64,000 bases of DNA, taken from assembly GCA_964557295.1 (NCBI GenBank), contig CAZKZP010000013.1, positions 1-64,000 of the forward strand, given 5' to 3'. This document shows positions 16,467 through 24,881 of this stretch, piece after piece. Numbering within the stretch: the first letter of the stretch is position 1; each line of letters opens with the position of its first letter. Below the pieces are notes generated by a model. That model saw only the letters and a list, made by a program, of their open reading frames with translations. It was not told the DNA's origin and did no database searches. Origin of the DNA: JBFMHP01 sp964557295. GTDB lineage: Bacteria > Pseudomonadota > Gammaproteobacteria > RBG-16-57-12. A program made the translations under genes and the position numbers.

Positions 16467-17297
16467 CTACGGCACCTGGGGGGTGACTTCGTACAAACCA
16501 CCCAGCACCAAGACTTCTTCCTCGCCCTTGAGCAAACCGGGCAGCAGTGTGGAGCTGACGACGATCTTGCTGAGCGGCGCACGCACTTCGATGATCTCGT
16601 CGCCGAATTCGTCCGCGCGTTCGGGGTTGAGACTGAAGGAACTGATGCTGTTGAACAGCAGGATTTGGCCCTGCTGTCGGGGCTGATCTTCCATCCGATG
16701 ATGGCTAAGGTGGTTGCTGCCGCGATAAAGGGTGAGGTGTGTTCCGCCGGGATGCTGCCGCTTCAATTCATACTGGCAGTAGGAGTAGAGCAGATCGAGT
16801 TGTGACTCCAAGGCGTTGGTGTTGTAAAGTCCTACGGCGCGCTCCTGGCAGAAGCGGTGATAGCTTTCATCGTTGAGATCATCGATGCGTTGATGATGAA
16901 AGCGCGGGGTCAGCCCGAAGCGTGACTCCACCCATCCCTTCAATACCGCGGCTTCGCGGCTGTTTGGATTGAAGAACCATCCTCTGATCACCTTGATGTA
17001 ATTGGCCGCGCGCCGGTCGATCTTGCTGTGCGGGTCATAGCCGCTGTCCTCCGGTGTTTCCAGACGAAAGCGCACCACCATGTAGTCCATGAAATACTGG
17101 GCCCGATTGGCGGGCTGGCCGATGATGTCCAGCCGGCGAAAAAGATCGCGGTGCAGAATCTCCACGCCATCGATGCGCAGCGGCTTGGGATGGCGCTGGA
17201 AGGTGAGACTGCCGAGGATGGCGGCGGGCAGGTTGCAGCGGTTGATCGGGAGCCGGGCTTGCCGCGGCAGTGATGGCCAATGAGTCTCGGTTGTCAT
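16467..17297 (-). CDS. draT: NAD+-dinitrogen-reductase ADP-D-ribosyltransferase DraT
   Basis: 276-residue enzyme that transfers ADP-ribose from NAD+ to an arginine of NifH, switching nitrogenase off on ammonium or energy shift. Hallmarks of this R-S-E class of ADP-ribosyltransferases are visible: LTLYRGSNHLS, FNSISSFSLN and KGEEEVLVLGG, with the acidic triad as catalytic glutamate region. The target arginine is present in the NifH of this window (Arg101). draT is divergent from nifH, and the NifA site at 17308-17323 lies only 11 bp upstream of its start. draG is encoded separately. Confidence 0.93.
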   Translation of the reverse strand: MTTETHWPSLPRQARLPINRCNLPAAILGSLTFQRHPKPLRIDGVEILHRDLFRRLDIIGQPANRAQYFMDYMVVRFRLETPEDSGYDPHSKIDRRAANYIKVIRGWFFNPNSREAAVLKGWVESRFGLTPRFHHQRIDDLNDESYHRFCQERAVGLYNTNALESQLDLLYSYCQYELKRQHPGGTHLTLYRGSNHLSHHRMEDQPRQQGQILLFNSISSFSLNPERADEFGDEIIEVRAPLSKIVVSSTLLPGLLKGEEEVLVLGGLYEVTPQVP

Positions 17298-17307
17298 GGT
17301 TGTCTCT

Positions 17308-17323
17308 TGTCGTGAAGACTACA
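17308..17323 (+). promoter_or_regulatory. NifA upstream activator site of nifH
   Basis: TGTCGTGAAGACTACA is an exact TGT-N10-ACA, 114 bp upstream of the nifH -24 element. A near match (TGT-N10-ACG) follows at about 17338. Confidence 0.88.
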
Positions 17324-17421
17324 GCCAGCGGGGCGTTTGTCGTGGTTGTTACGGCTGGTAGCGTTGGTTTGTTTCATAAAAAATATATTCAAAACAATAT
17401 CATAACAAGTGGTTTGAGACT

Positions 17422-17437
17422 TGGCACAGCGCTTGCT
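17422..17437 (+). promoter_or_regulatory. Sigma54 promoter of nifH
   Basis: TGGCACAGCGCTTGCT is a near-perfect match to the -24/-12 consensus. The expected start near 17449 leaves a leader of about 37 nt before the nifH ATG. Confidence 0.95.
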
Positions 17438-17485
17438 CAAGGGTTGTTGACGTGCAAATCGTACTTCAACCAAGGAGACAGCATA

Positions 17486-18364
17486 ATGTCACTACGTCAA
17501 TGTGCAATTTACGGTAAGGGTGGGATCGGAAAGTCTACCACTACTCAAAACCTCGTCGCAGCCCTGGCCGAGATGGGCAAGAAGGTCATGATCGTCGGCT
17601 GTGATCCCAAGGCGGATTCAACCCGTCTCATCCTGCATTCAAAAGCGCAAACCACGGTCATGCATCTGGCGGCGGAAGCCGGTACGGTCGAGGACCTGGA
17701 GCTGGAAGATGTGCTCTCAGTCGGTTACGGCGACGTTAAGTGCGTTGAATCCGGCGGTCCCGAGCCGGGTGTCGGCTGCGCCGGCCGTGGCGTAATCACA
17801 GCCATCAATTTCCTGGAAGAGGAAGGCGCCTACGACGAAGATCTCGACTTCGTGTTCTACGACGTGCTGGGTGACGTTGTGTGCGGCGGTTTCGCCATGC
17901 CCATCCGTGAAAACAAGGCTCAGGAAATCTACATCGTGGTTTCCGGCGAGATGATGGCCATGTATGCCGCCAACAACATCGCCAAGGGCATCGTGAAGTA
18001 CGCCAACTCCGGCGGCGTGCGTCTGGCCGGCTTGATCTGCAACTCGCGTAACACGGCCCGTGAAGATGAGCTGATCGAAGAACTGGCGCGCAAGCTGGGC
18101 ACGCAGATGATCCACTTCGTCCCGCGTGACAACGAGGTGCAGCGCGCCGAGATTCGGCGCATGACGGTCATTGAGTACAACCCCAAGGCCAAGCAGGCCG
18201 ATGAGTACCGCGCGTTGGCGCGCAAGGTTGTCGATAACAAAATGTTCATCATTCCAACACCGCTGTCCATGGACGAGCTGGAAGATGTGATGATGCAGTT
18301 CGGTATTCTCGATGAAGAAGACGAGAGCATTGTCGGAAAAACTGCCGCAGAGCTGGCTGGGTAA
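17486..18364 (+). CDS. nifH: Nitrogenase iron protein (dinitrogenase reductase)
   Basis: 292-residue NifH. The ATP-binding P-loop GKGGIGKS is at residues 10-17. Cys98 and Cys133 would bind the inter-subunit 4Fe-4S cluster. Arg101, in GCAGRGV, is the residue ADP-ribosylated by DraT. NifH reduces NifDK with MgATP hydrolysis and is also needed in FeMo-co maturation. The start at 17486 gives MSLRQCAIYG with AAGGAGA upstream; the longer open frame to 17270 crosses the promoter and is not coding. Length and motifs are normal for molybdenum nitrogenase. Confidence 0.99.
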   Translation: MSLRQCAIYGKGGIGKSTTTQNLVAALAEMGKKVMIVGCDPKADSTRLILHSKAQTTVMHLAAEAGTVEDLELEDVLSVGYGDVKCVESGGPEPGVGCAGRGVITAINFLEEEGAYDEDLDFVFYDVLGDVVCGGFAMPIRENKAQEIYIVVSGEMMAMYAANNIAKGIVKYANSGGVRLAGLICNSRNTAREDELIEELARKLGTQMIHFVPRDNEVQRAEIRRMTVIEYNPKAKQADEYRALARKVVDNKMFIIPTPLSMDELEDVMMQFGILDEEDESIVGKTAAELAG

Positions 18365-18394
18365 GTCTTAATCTGCGTTTGTCAAATGATAAGG

Positions 18395-18449
18395 GTAGCA
18401 CCGCGTAGCGATTGCCGGTGTCGGAAACCGTTCGGTGCGTGCGTGCTAC
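18395..18449 (+). other. Stem-loop in the nifH-nifD spacer
   Basis: GTAGCAC (18395-18401) pairs with GTGCTAC (18443-18449), with further pairing inside (CACCG with CGGTG). There is no T-tract, so it is more likely an mRNA processing or stabilising hairpin that raises nifH over nifDK, as reported in other diazotrophs, than a terminator. Confidence 0.6.
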
Positions 18450-18512
18450 TTCCTATCGATCCTTTAATAACGCCCGTTCACAGATTCGTGACGGAGCCGA
18501 AGGAGATTCAAC

Positions 18513-19994
18513 ATGGTTACTATGACCAGAGAGCAAACCGAAGCCCTTATTCAAGAGGTTTTGGAAGTATATCCGGAGAGTGCCAGGGAAGAACGCGCCA
18601 AGCACCTGGCAGTCAACGATCAAAGTATCGAAAAGTCCAGCAAGTGCATCACGTCCAACAAGAAGTCTTTGCCTGGGGTAATGACCATCCGTGGCTGCGC
18701 CTATGCAGGGTCGAAAGGGGTGGTGTGGGGACCGATCAAGGACATGATTCACATCTCGCACGGTCCGGTAGGCTGCGGTCAGTATTCCCGCGCGGGCCGT
18801 CGCAATTACTACATCGGAACCACCGGGGTGAACACCTTCGTGACCATGAACTTCACCTCGGATTTCCAGGAGAAGGACATCGTCTTCGGCGGCGACAAGA
18901 AACTGGACAAGCTGGTCGACGAGATCGAACAGTTGTTCCCGTTGCACAAGGGCGTCTCGGTCCAATCCGAGTGTCCCATCGATCTGATCGGTGATGACAT
19001 CGAAGCCGTTTCCAAGAAAAAGACCCAGGAGCTGAATAAGCCGGTGGTCCCGGTGCGTTGTGAAGGCTTTCGCGGCGTGTCGCAATCACTGGGTCATCAC
19101 ATCGCCAATGACGCGATCCGCGATCACGTGCTGAGTGCGCGCGACAACGACACCAGCTTCCAGTCCACGCCCTACGATGTGTCCATCATCGGTGACTACA
19201 ACATCGGTGGTGATGCCTGGGCCTCACGCACCCTGCTCGAAGAAATGGGCTTGCGCGTGGTGGCGCAGTGGTCGGGTGACGGTTCGCTTTCGGAAATCGA
19301 GCTGACACCCAAGGTAAAACTGAACCTGGTGCACTGCTATCGCTCGATGAACTACATCTCGCGCCATATGGAAGAGAAGTACGGCATTCCCTGGATGGAG
19401 TACAACTTCTTCGGTCCCACCAAGATTGCCGAGTCGCTGCGTAAGATCGCCGCATTCTTCGATGACAAGATCAAAGAAGGTGCCGAGAAGGTCATCGCAC
19501 GTTACGAAGCGGAGACCAAGGCCGTGATCGCGAAATATCGCCCACGCCTGGAAGGCAAACGGGTGATGCTCTACATCGGTGGCCTGCGTCCACGTCATAC
19601 CATCGGTGCGTATGAAGATCTGGGCATGGAGATCGTCGGTACCGGTTATGAATTCGGTCATAATGATGATTACGACCGCACCATCCCTGAAATGGGCAAT
19701 GCGACACTTCTTTATGATGACGTCACCGGCTACGAATTCGAAGAGTTCGTCAAGGCGATCAAACCCGACCTGATCGGTTCCGGTATCAAAGAGAAGTACA
19801 TCTTCCAGAAGATGGGCATTCCCTTCCGGCAAATGCACTCGTGGGATTATTCAGGCCCCTATCACGGTTACGACGGCTTTGCCATCTTCGCCCGTGATAT
19901 GGACATGACCCTGAACAATCCGTGCTGGAAGGCCATCACGCCGCCTTGGAAACAGAGCGTTCGTGAAGATGTGAAGGTTGCTGCTAGCGCGTAA
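18513..19994 (+). CDS. nifD: Nitrogenase molybdenum-iron protein alpha chain
   Basis: 493-residue catalytic subunit holding FeMo-co. All key residues fall at the standard positions: P-cluster ligands Cys62, Cys88 and Cys154, FeMo-co ligands Cys275 and His442, and the substrate-channel His195. The Mo-dependent type is clear from length and the absence of a VnfD/AnfD pattern. AAGGAG lies 7 bases before ATG 18513. The gene is separated from nifH by 148 bp (with a hairpin) and from nifK by 142 bp (with REP elements). Confidence 0.99.
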   Translation: MVTMTREQTEALIQEVLEVYPESAREERAKHLAVNDQSIEKSSKCITSNKKSLPGVMTIRGCAYAGSKGVVWGPIKDMIHISHGPVGCGQYSRAGRRNYYIGTTGVNTFVTMNFTSDFQEKDIVFGGDKKLDKLVDEIEQLFPLHKGVSVQSECPIDLIGDDIEAVSKKKTQELNKPVVPVRCEGFRGVSQSLGHHIANDAIRDHVLSARDNDTSFQSTPYDVSIIGDYNIGGDAWASRTLLEEMGLRVVAQWSGDGSLSEIELTPKVKLNLVHCYRSMNYISRHMEEKYGIPWMEYNFFGPTKIAESLRKIAAFFDDKIKEGAEKVIARYEAETKAVIAKYRPRLEGKRVMLYIGGLRPRHTIGAYEDLGMEIVGTGYEFGHNDDYDRTIPEMGNATLLYDDVTGYEFEEFVKAIKPDLIGSGIKEKYIFQKMGIPFRQMHSWDYSGPYHGYDGFAIFARDMDMTLNNPCWKAITPPWKQSVREDVKVAASA

Positions 19995-20005
19995 TGGCGG
20001 CAGGT

Positions 20006-20064
20006 TCGCGAGCATGGCTCGCTCCTACGCATCAATCGCGTAGGAGCCTGCCCCGCAGGCGAAC
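20006..20064. repeat. REP pair inside the nifDK operon
   Basis: An inverted REP (ends CTCCTAC at 20028) and a forward REP (GTAGGAGCCTGCCCCGCAGG from 20040) fill the nifD-nifK gap, which in most diazotrophs is shorter than about 100 bp. Confidence 0.9.
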
Positions 20065-20136
20065 AAACCGAACACGACAACCCATTTCAATTTTTGCCGT
20101 CGGTCCACGCATGAGTGGCGCGGCGAGGAGATCGTC

Positions 20137-21708
20137 ATGAGTCAAAATGTAGAGAACATCAAACCCAGCTATCCTTTGTTCCGTGATCAGGACTACAAGG
20201 ACAATCTGGCCACGAAAAAGGCCAATTACGAAGAACCGCACAGCCCCGAGAAGATCCAGGAGATCTTCGCGTGGACGACCAGCGAGGAATACAAGGAGCT
20301 GAACTTCAAGCGCGAAGCGCTCACCATCAACCCCGCCAAGGCGTGTCAGCCGCTGGGGGCGGTACTGTGTGCGCTGGGTTTCGAGAAGACCCTGCCGTAT
20401 GTGCATGGTTCACAAGGCTGTGTAGCGTATTTCCGCACCTACTTCAATCGTCATTTCAAAGAGCCTGTCGCCTGTGTGTCTGACTCGATGACCGAAGATG
20501 CAGCCGTTTTCGGCGGCCAAAAGAACATGATGGCCGGCCTGGAGAATGCCAAGGCGCTGTACAAACCAGAGATGATTGCGGTCTCTACCACGTGCATGGC
20601 CGAGGTCATCGGAGATGATTTGAATGCCTTCATCAACAACACCAAGAAGGCAGGACACATCGAACAGGATTTCCCGACCCCATTTGCACACACCCCAAGC
20701 TTCGTGGGTTCGCATATCACGGGTTGGGACAACATGTGGGAAGGGATTGCCCGCTACTTCACCCTGAACTACATGGATGATAAAGCGGTCGGTTCGAACG
20801 GTAAGCTGAATATCGTGCCCGGATTCGAAACCTACCTCGGCAACTTCCGCGTCATCAAGCGCATGCTTGGTGAGATGGGCGTGCCGTATACCATGCTGTC
20901 TGATCCGACCGATGTGCTGGATACTCCGGCCGATGGCGCCTATCGCATGTATGACGGTGGCACCACGCTGGCGGAAATGAAGGACGCGCCCAATGCCCTG
21001 GACACTTTGTTCCTGCAATCCTGGCAATCAGAGAAGTCGCAGAAGTTCGTCAAGACCACTTGGAAGCATGAAGCCGACAAGATCAATATCCCGATGGGCT
21101 TGGAATGGACCGACGAGTTTTTGATGAAGGTTTCCGCGGTGACGGGTAAGCCCGTACCGGCCTCGCTGGAGCGGGAACGCGGCATCCTGGTCGACATGAT
21201 GACCGACTCCCACACCTGGCTGCACGGTAAGAAGTTCGCACTGTGGGGTGATCCTGACTTCGTCATGGGCCTGACCAAGTTCCTGCTGGAGCTGGGCGCC
21301 GAACCGACCGACGTGCTGTGTAACAACGCCAACAAGCGTTGGAAGAAGACGATGGAAAAGATGCTGTCGGAATCGCCCTACGGCAAGAATACCACGGTGC
21401 ACATCGGCTGTGACCTGTGGCATATGCGCTCGCTGGTATTCACCAACAAGCCTGACTACATGATCGGCAACTCCTATGGAAAGTTCATTCAGCGCGACAC
21501 CCTGCATAAGGGCAAGGAGTTTGAGGTGCCCCTGATTCGTCTGGGTTTCCCGATCTTCGATCGTCATCACCAGCATCGTGACACCACCCTGGGTTACGAA
21601 GGCGGCATGTACATCCTCAAGACGTTGGTCAACAAGATTCTTGAAGATCTGGATGATGACACGCGCGGCATGGGCACCACTGACTACAACTACGACCTGG
21701 TGCGTTGA
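20137..21708 (+). CDS. nifK: Nitrogenase molybdenum-iron protein beta chain
   Basis: 523-residue beta subunit that carries half of the P-cluster. The ligands Cys70, Cys95 and Cys153 are at their usual positions. The long N-terminal arm (about 50 residues before KRE-ALTINPAKAC) that wraps NifD is present, as in class I Mo nitrogenases. It forms the alpha2-beta2 protein with NifD. The start at 20137 has GAGGAGATCGTC before it. Confidence 0.99.
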   Translation: MSQNVENIKPSYPLFRDQDYKDNLATKKANYEEPHSPEKIQEIFAWTTSEEYKELNFKREALTINPAKACQPLGAVLCALGFEKTLPYVHGSQGCVAYFRTYFNRHFKEPVACVSDSMTEDAAVFGGQKNMMAGLENAKALYKPEMIAVSTTCMAEVIGDDLNAFINNTKKAGHIEQDFPTPFAHTPSFVGSHITGWDNMWEGIARYFTLNYMDDKAVGSNGKLNIVPGFETYLGNFRVIKRMLGEMGVPYTMLSDPTDVLDTPADGAYRMYDGGTTLAEMKDAPNALDTLFLQSWQSEKSQKFVKTTWKHEADKINIPMGLEWTDEFLMKVSAVTGKPVPASLERERGILVDMMTDSHTWLHGKKFALWGDPDFVMGLTKFLLELGAEPTDVLCNNANKRWKKTMEKMLSESPYGKNTTVHIGCDLWHMRSLVFTNKPDYMIGNSYGKFIQRDTLHKGKEFEVPLIRLGFPIFDRHHQHRDTTLGYEGGMYILKTLVNKILEDLDDDTRGMGTTDYNYDLVR

Positions 21709-21723
21709 CCGGCACAAGGAATG

Positions 21724-21928
21724 GTAGGAGCCTGCCCTGTAGGCGAACACATCCGGAGCCATGTTGTAGGAGCCTGCCCTGCAGGCGAACACATCCGAGC
21801 CATGTTGTAAGCCTGCCCTGCAGGCGAACATCTCGAAATGATTCGCGAGCAGGGCTCGCTCCTACGGCTTGCATTGGCAGGCGAGTTCATCCGGAACCAT
21901 GTGGTAGGAGCCTGCCTCGCAGGCGAAC
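21724..21928. repeat. REP cluster between nifK and nifT
   Basis: Five REP copies: three in tandem with GTAGGAGCCTGCCCTGCAGG cores and similar spacers containing CATCCGGAGCCATGT, one inverted GCGAGCAGGG type, and one CCTGCCTCGCAGG type. The third copy has lost bases (GTAAGCCTG). Confidence 0.9.
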
Positions 21929-21966
21929 ACGCCGGCAAAGATGTGCATATGAATGAGGTTCGGACC

Positions 21967-22179
21967 ATGCCAAAAGTAATGTTGAGAAAGTTGGAGACGG
22001 GGGCAATGACGCTCTACGTCCCCAAAAAGGATCTGGAAGAAAGGGTTGTCTCGATCGAGTTTGACACGACGGAAAAATGGGGAGGCATCATCGAGCTTGC
22101 CGATGGCACGCGCTACAAGCTCGACATCATGGAAAGCGCGCCAAAATTTCCCATCACCCTCCAAGCCACACGCGCCTAA
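21967..22179 (+). CDS. nifT: Nitrogen fixation protein NifT
   Basis: 70-residue NifT/FixU family protein. It begins MPKVMLRKLETGAMTLYVPK, close to the family consensus, and ends in a beta-rich part. Its biochemical role is unknown and mutants often have no phenotype, but it nearly always follows nifK. ATG 21967 was preferred to the in-frame ATG at 21949 because the conserved N-terminus starts there and GAGG lies 9 bases upstream; sequence further upstream is REP. Confidence 0.92.
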   Translation: MPKVMLRKLETGAMTLYVPKKDLEERVVSIEFDTTEKWGGIIELADGTRYKLDIMESAPKFPITLQATRA

Positions 22180-22197
22180 ATAGAGGAGACGAAGATA

Positions 22198-22392
22198 ATG
22201 GCTGTTGTAATCAATACCAGTGAGTGCACCTCCTGCGGAGACTGCGAACCGGTGTGCCCCACCACCTCCATCTCGGTCAAAAAAGGGATGTACGTGGTCA
22301 ACCAAGCCACCTGCACCGAGTGTGACGGCGATGCCGACTCGCCCCGGTGCATCACCGCTTGTCCGGTGGATGATTGCATCACCTATGCGTAA
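22198..22392 (+). CDS. nif-associated 2x[4Fe-4S] ferredoxin
   Basis: 64-residue ferredoxin with CTSCGDCEPVCP and the longer second motif CTECDGDADSPRCITACP, similar in layout to the ferredoxin after nifB but distinct in sequence. It may donate electrons to NifH or to cofactor assembly; which one cannot be told from sequence. It follows nifT by 18 bp with GAGGAGACG upstream. The tandem REP array begins 10 bp after its stop. Confidence 0.9.
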   Translation: MAVVINTSECTSCGDCEPVCPTTSISVKKGMYVVNQATCTECDGDADSPRCITACPVDDCITYA

Positions 22393-22401
22393 AAGCCGCT
22401 T

Positions 22402-22762
22402 CGTAGGAGCGGGCCCTGCTCGCGAAACCCTCGCCTGCAGGGCAGGCTCCTACCAATGCAACCCGTAGGAGCGAGCCCTGCTCGCGAAATGCGCGCCTGC
22501 AGGGCAGGCTCCTACCAATGCAACCGTAGGAGCGAGCCCTGCTCGCGAAATGCTCGCCTGCAGGGCAGGCTCCTACCAATGCAACCCGTAGGAGCGAGCC
22601 CTGCTCGCGAAATGCGCGCCTGCAGGGCAGGCTCCTACCAATGCAACCGTAGGAGCGAGCCCTGCTCGCGAAATGCTCGCCTGCAAGGCAGGCTCCTACC
22701 AATGCAACCCGTAGGAGCGGGCCCTGCTCGCGAAATGCTCGCCTGCAGGGCAGGCTCCTACG
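22402..22762. repeat. Tandem REP array, six units of about 61 bp
   Basis: Six head-to-tail units, each a forward GTAGGAGCGAGCCCTGCTCG element plus an inverted CTGCAGGGCAGGCTCCTAC element, separated by CAATGCAAC(C). Units alternate in small details (GCGCGCC/GCTCGCC, AAC/AACC), so the array has grown by copying a two-unit block of about 123 bp. Units 2 and 4 are identical. It separates the ferredoxin from nafY. Confidence 0.93.
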
Positions 22763-22784
22763 ATAGATATATGAGGTATGCTCC

Positions 22785-23510
22785 ATGACTACACCGCAAA
22801 TTTCCCGAGATGTGGCGCTGCGTGTTGGCCTGGCGGCGCGCGTCCTCCCCGGTGTGGATCCGGCCCGGCTCATCGGTGTGCTGGAATCCATCGTCGGTCT
22901 GCCGCTCGATGAACAGAAGCTTGAAAGCATCACGGTGCTTGATCTCAAGAAAGGTATCTCCAATCTCGATGAAGACGACGAAGGCAGTGGCGCCGGCATC
23001 GAAACCTCGTATTACAAACAAGCGGTCAAGTACCTCTGGGGCGACCGCGCAGACATGTTGGATCTCCCCGAGCCGGTTTCCTATCGCGACGGCGATATGC
23101 CAAGCTCCACGCGCGTGGCATGCGCGTCCAATCGTGGCGATATCCTCGACGGCCACTTTGGCTCCTGCCCGCGCTTTTTGGTCTACCAAGTGTCGGTCAG
23201 CGAAGTTCGTTTGATAGCTATCCGTTCATGCGCGGAAGGCTTCAAGGCCGAGGACAAGAATGCCTATCGAGCCGGGCTCATTGCCGATTGCGACATCCTT
23301 TTCGTGCAATCCATCGGCGGTCCAGCTGCCGCCAAGGTGATCAAGGCCGGCATCTATCCCATCAAGCGGCCTCAGGCTGGCCCGGCCATCGAGGCCATGG
23401 CCGAGTTGCAACGCACCATGGCCGACAATCCGCCGCCGTGGCTGGCCAAGGTCATTGGCGTCAAATCGAGCATGAAGTACACCGTCAGCGACGAGGATGA
23501 TGAAGTATGA
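22785..23510 (+). CDS. nafY: NafY-like nitrogenase cofactor-binding protein
   Basis: 241 residues. The N-terminal half matches the helical NafY domain that binds apo-NifDK (RDVALRVGLAARVLPGVDPA), and the C-terminal half is a dinitrogenase Fe-Mo cofactor-binding domain (RVACASNRGDILDGHFGSCPRFLVYQ) with a His in the cofactor-binding loop. NafY in A. vinelandii stabilises apo-NifDK and carries FeMo-co to it. NifY is the alternative name for the related Klebsiella protein. It overlaps the next gene by 4 bases and heads a five-gene unit. Confidence 0.88.
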   Translation: MTTPQISRDVALRVGLAARVLPGVDPARLIGVLESIVGLPLDEQKLESITVLDLKKGISNLDEDDEGSGAGIETSYYKQAVKYLWGDRADMLDLPEPVSYRDGDMPSSTRVACASNRGDILDGHFGSCPRFLVYQVSVSEVRLIAIRSCAEGFKAEDKNAYRAGLIADCDILFVQSIGGPAAAKVIKAGIYPIKRPQAGPAIEAMAELQRTMADNPPPWLAKVIGVKSSMKYTVSDEDDEV

Positions 23511-23776
23511 TCACCGAGCAAACTGTCATCGCTATCGCCGATCGCCTGGACGGGGCGAGCCTCGATGCCACCATCACCCAGCGCCTGCGCGCGGAATTTC
23601 CCGGCATCCACTTCACCTATTGCATGGATGACGATGTCACCAGCTGCAAGCCTGTGTTGGAGCGTCAGGGATTCAATCTGTATTTGATCGACAGCCGCGA
23701 TCACTGCCTGGCGTTCACCCGGCAGTATCCGTTGGCCACCGGCGTTGTCGTGGCCGAAGTGATCGAGGATGCATAG
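23507..23776 (+). CDS. DUF6129-like nif-associated small protein
   Basis: 89-residue protein (MITEQTVIAIADRLDGASLD...) of a small family that I recognise from nif clusters and believe to be DUF6129. It has a conserved Cys in CMDDDVTSCKP and a His in RDHCLAF but no known domain. It overlaps nafY (ATGA) and abuts the LRV gene, so it is translated as part of the same operon. The function is unknown. Confidence 0.65.
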   Translation: MITEQTVIAIADRLDGASLDATITQRLRAEFPGIHFTYCMDDDVTSCKPVLERQGFNLYLIDSRDHCLAFTRQYPLATGVVVAEVIEDA

Positions 23777-24540
23777 TGGACGAGCACAGCAATGGGGTAG
23801 GGCCGGATCGCACTCCCCGTGGAGACTGCCGCCAGTGCCGTTTCCGCAATAACCTGCTGCCGACCGGGCGCTGCGTGCCGGGTGATGCCTGTGTCATCGC
23901 GCACAGCGGCCGGCAGATCGATCGGTTCTTCCGCGCGAATACAGAATACGCGCCCGATTATCTGCACGACCATTTCTGGGAGCGGCGCGCCATTGCCGTG
24001 AAATACAGCCCGATCGAGCTGATCGAGAGCATGGTGGACGACAGCGATGAAGTAGTGCGGCGTGCAGTCGCGGCACGATTGCCGGAAGGAAAAGCGGTGC
24101 GCATGGGGGCCGATGCAGATCGTGAAGTGCGCATCACCGTGGCCGACCGACTGCCGCCCGAGCAACTGGAAGTGCTCGCCGATGATTTCGACTATGGCGT
24201 GCGTGTTCGCGTTGCGCGGCGACTTCCGACGGGACGATTGTTTCGCATGATCAACGATGACGAGCGCGAGGTGCGCAAGATCGTAGCTGAGCGTATTCCA
24301 GTCGTGAGTCTGGCCCTGATGAGCTTCGACAGCGATCCAGAAGTGCGGCGCATCGTCGCCGATCGCATCGATCCCGCGCAACTCGGACCGCTGCTGCGCG
24401 ACCGCGACTGGATGGTGCGCTACCGTGCCACCGAACGTGCATTGCCTGAACAGCTCGCAACCCTGCTTGATGATCCTGAGCCCGACATCAGGGAGCTCGC
24501 ACAAAAAAGACTACACCCTACAACGCATGCTGCACAATGA
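23776..24540 (+). CDS. 4Fe-4S leucine-rich repeat variant (LRV) protein
   Basis: 254 residues from a GTG start that overlaps the preceding TAG stop. The N-terminal Cys-rich segment (CRQCRFRNNLLPTGRCVPGDAC) binds a 4Fe-4S cluster in the A. vinelandii homologue whose structure is known. The rest is about eight LRV helical repeats of roughly 24 residues (RRAVAARLP, RITVADRLP, RVRVARRLP, RKIVAERIP, RRIVADRID). Such a superhelix suggests protein binding, but the role in nitrogen fixation is undetermined. Confidence 0.88.
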   Translation: MDEHSNGVGPDRTPRGDCRQCRFRNNLLPTGRCVPGDACVIAHSGRQIDRFFRANTEYAPDYLHDHFWERRAIAVKYSPIELIESMVDDSDEVVRRAVAARLPEGKAVRMGADADREVRITVADRLPPEQLEVLADDFDYGVRVRVARRLPTGRLFRMINDDEREVRKIVAERIPVVSLALMSFDSDPEVRRIVADRIDPAQLGPLLRDRDWMVRYRATERALPEQLATLLDDPEPDIRELAQKRLHPTTHAAQ

Positions 24541-24551
24541 GGAAACGAGCC

Positions 24552-24881
24552 ATGAAGACCACCGACAAGATACGCCAACAGATCGCAAGCAATCCCGTGT
24601 TGATCTATATGAAAGGATCACCCGAGCTGCCCCTGTGCGGGTTTTCCGCCAATGCGGCGGCCGCGCTTAAAAGCACCGGCCTGCCATTTGCGCATGTCGA
24701 TGTGCTGCAAAATATGCAGATTATGCAGGCGCTGCCAGAAGTCTCCGATTGGCCCACCTTTCCGCAAATATTCGTCGGCGGTGAACTGATCGGAGGTTGC
24801 GACATCGTGATCGAACTCAACAAGACCGGCGAACTGAAACCGATAATGGAAGCCGCCATTCGCCAAACAGCGCAGGCATGA
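24552..24881 (+). CDS. nif-linked monothiol glutaredoxin (Grx5/GrxD type)
   Basis: 109-residue monothiol glutaredoxin with the active site CGFS and the glutathione-binding pattern WPTFPQIFVGGELIGGCDI. Proteins of this class carry 2Fe-2S clusters and hand them on. A nif copy (grx5-nif) is known beside nifQ in A. vinelandii. ATG 24552 is preferred to 24537, which lies inside the preceding gene. The BolA partner is encoded next, overlapping by 4 bases. Confidence 0.9.
   Translation: MKTTDKIRQQIASNPVLIYMKGSPELPLCGFSANAAAALKSTGLPFAHVDVLQNMQIMQALPEVSDWPTFPQIFVGGELIGGCDIVIELNKTGELKPIMEAAIRQTAQA

Noticed and set aside
17270..17485. N-terminal extension of NifH
   Set aside because: The open frame crosses the NifA site and the -24/-12 promoter; the conserved N-terminus begins at 17486.
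22402..22762. CRISPR array
   Set aside because: The units are about 61 bp with constant parts between the palindromes; there are no unique spacers and no cas genes.
22379..22999. Long open frames on both strands through the tandem REP array
   Set aside because: The repeat unit simply lacks stops in some frames; the frames have no ribosome site and run antisense into nafY.
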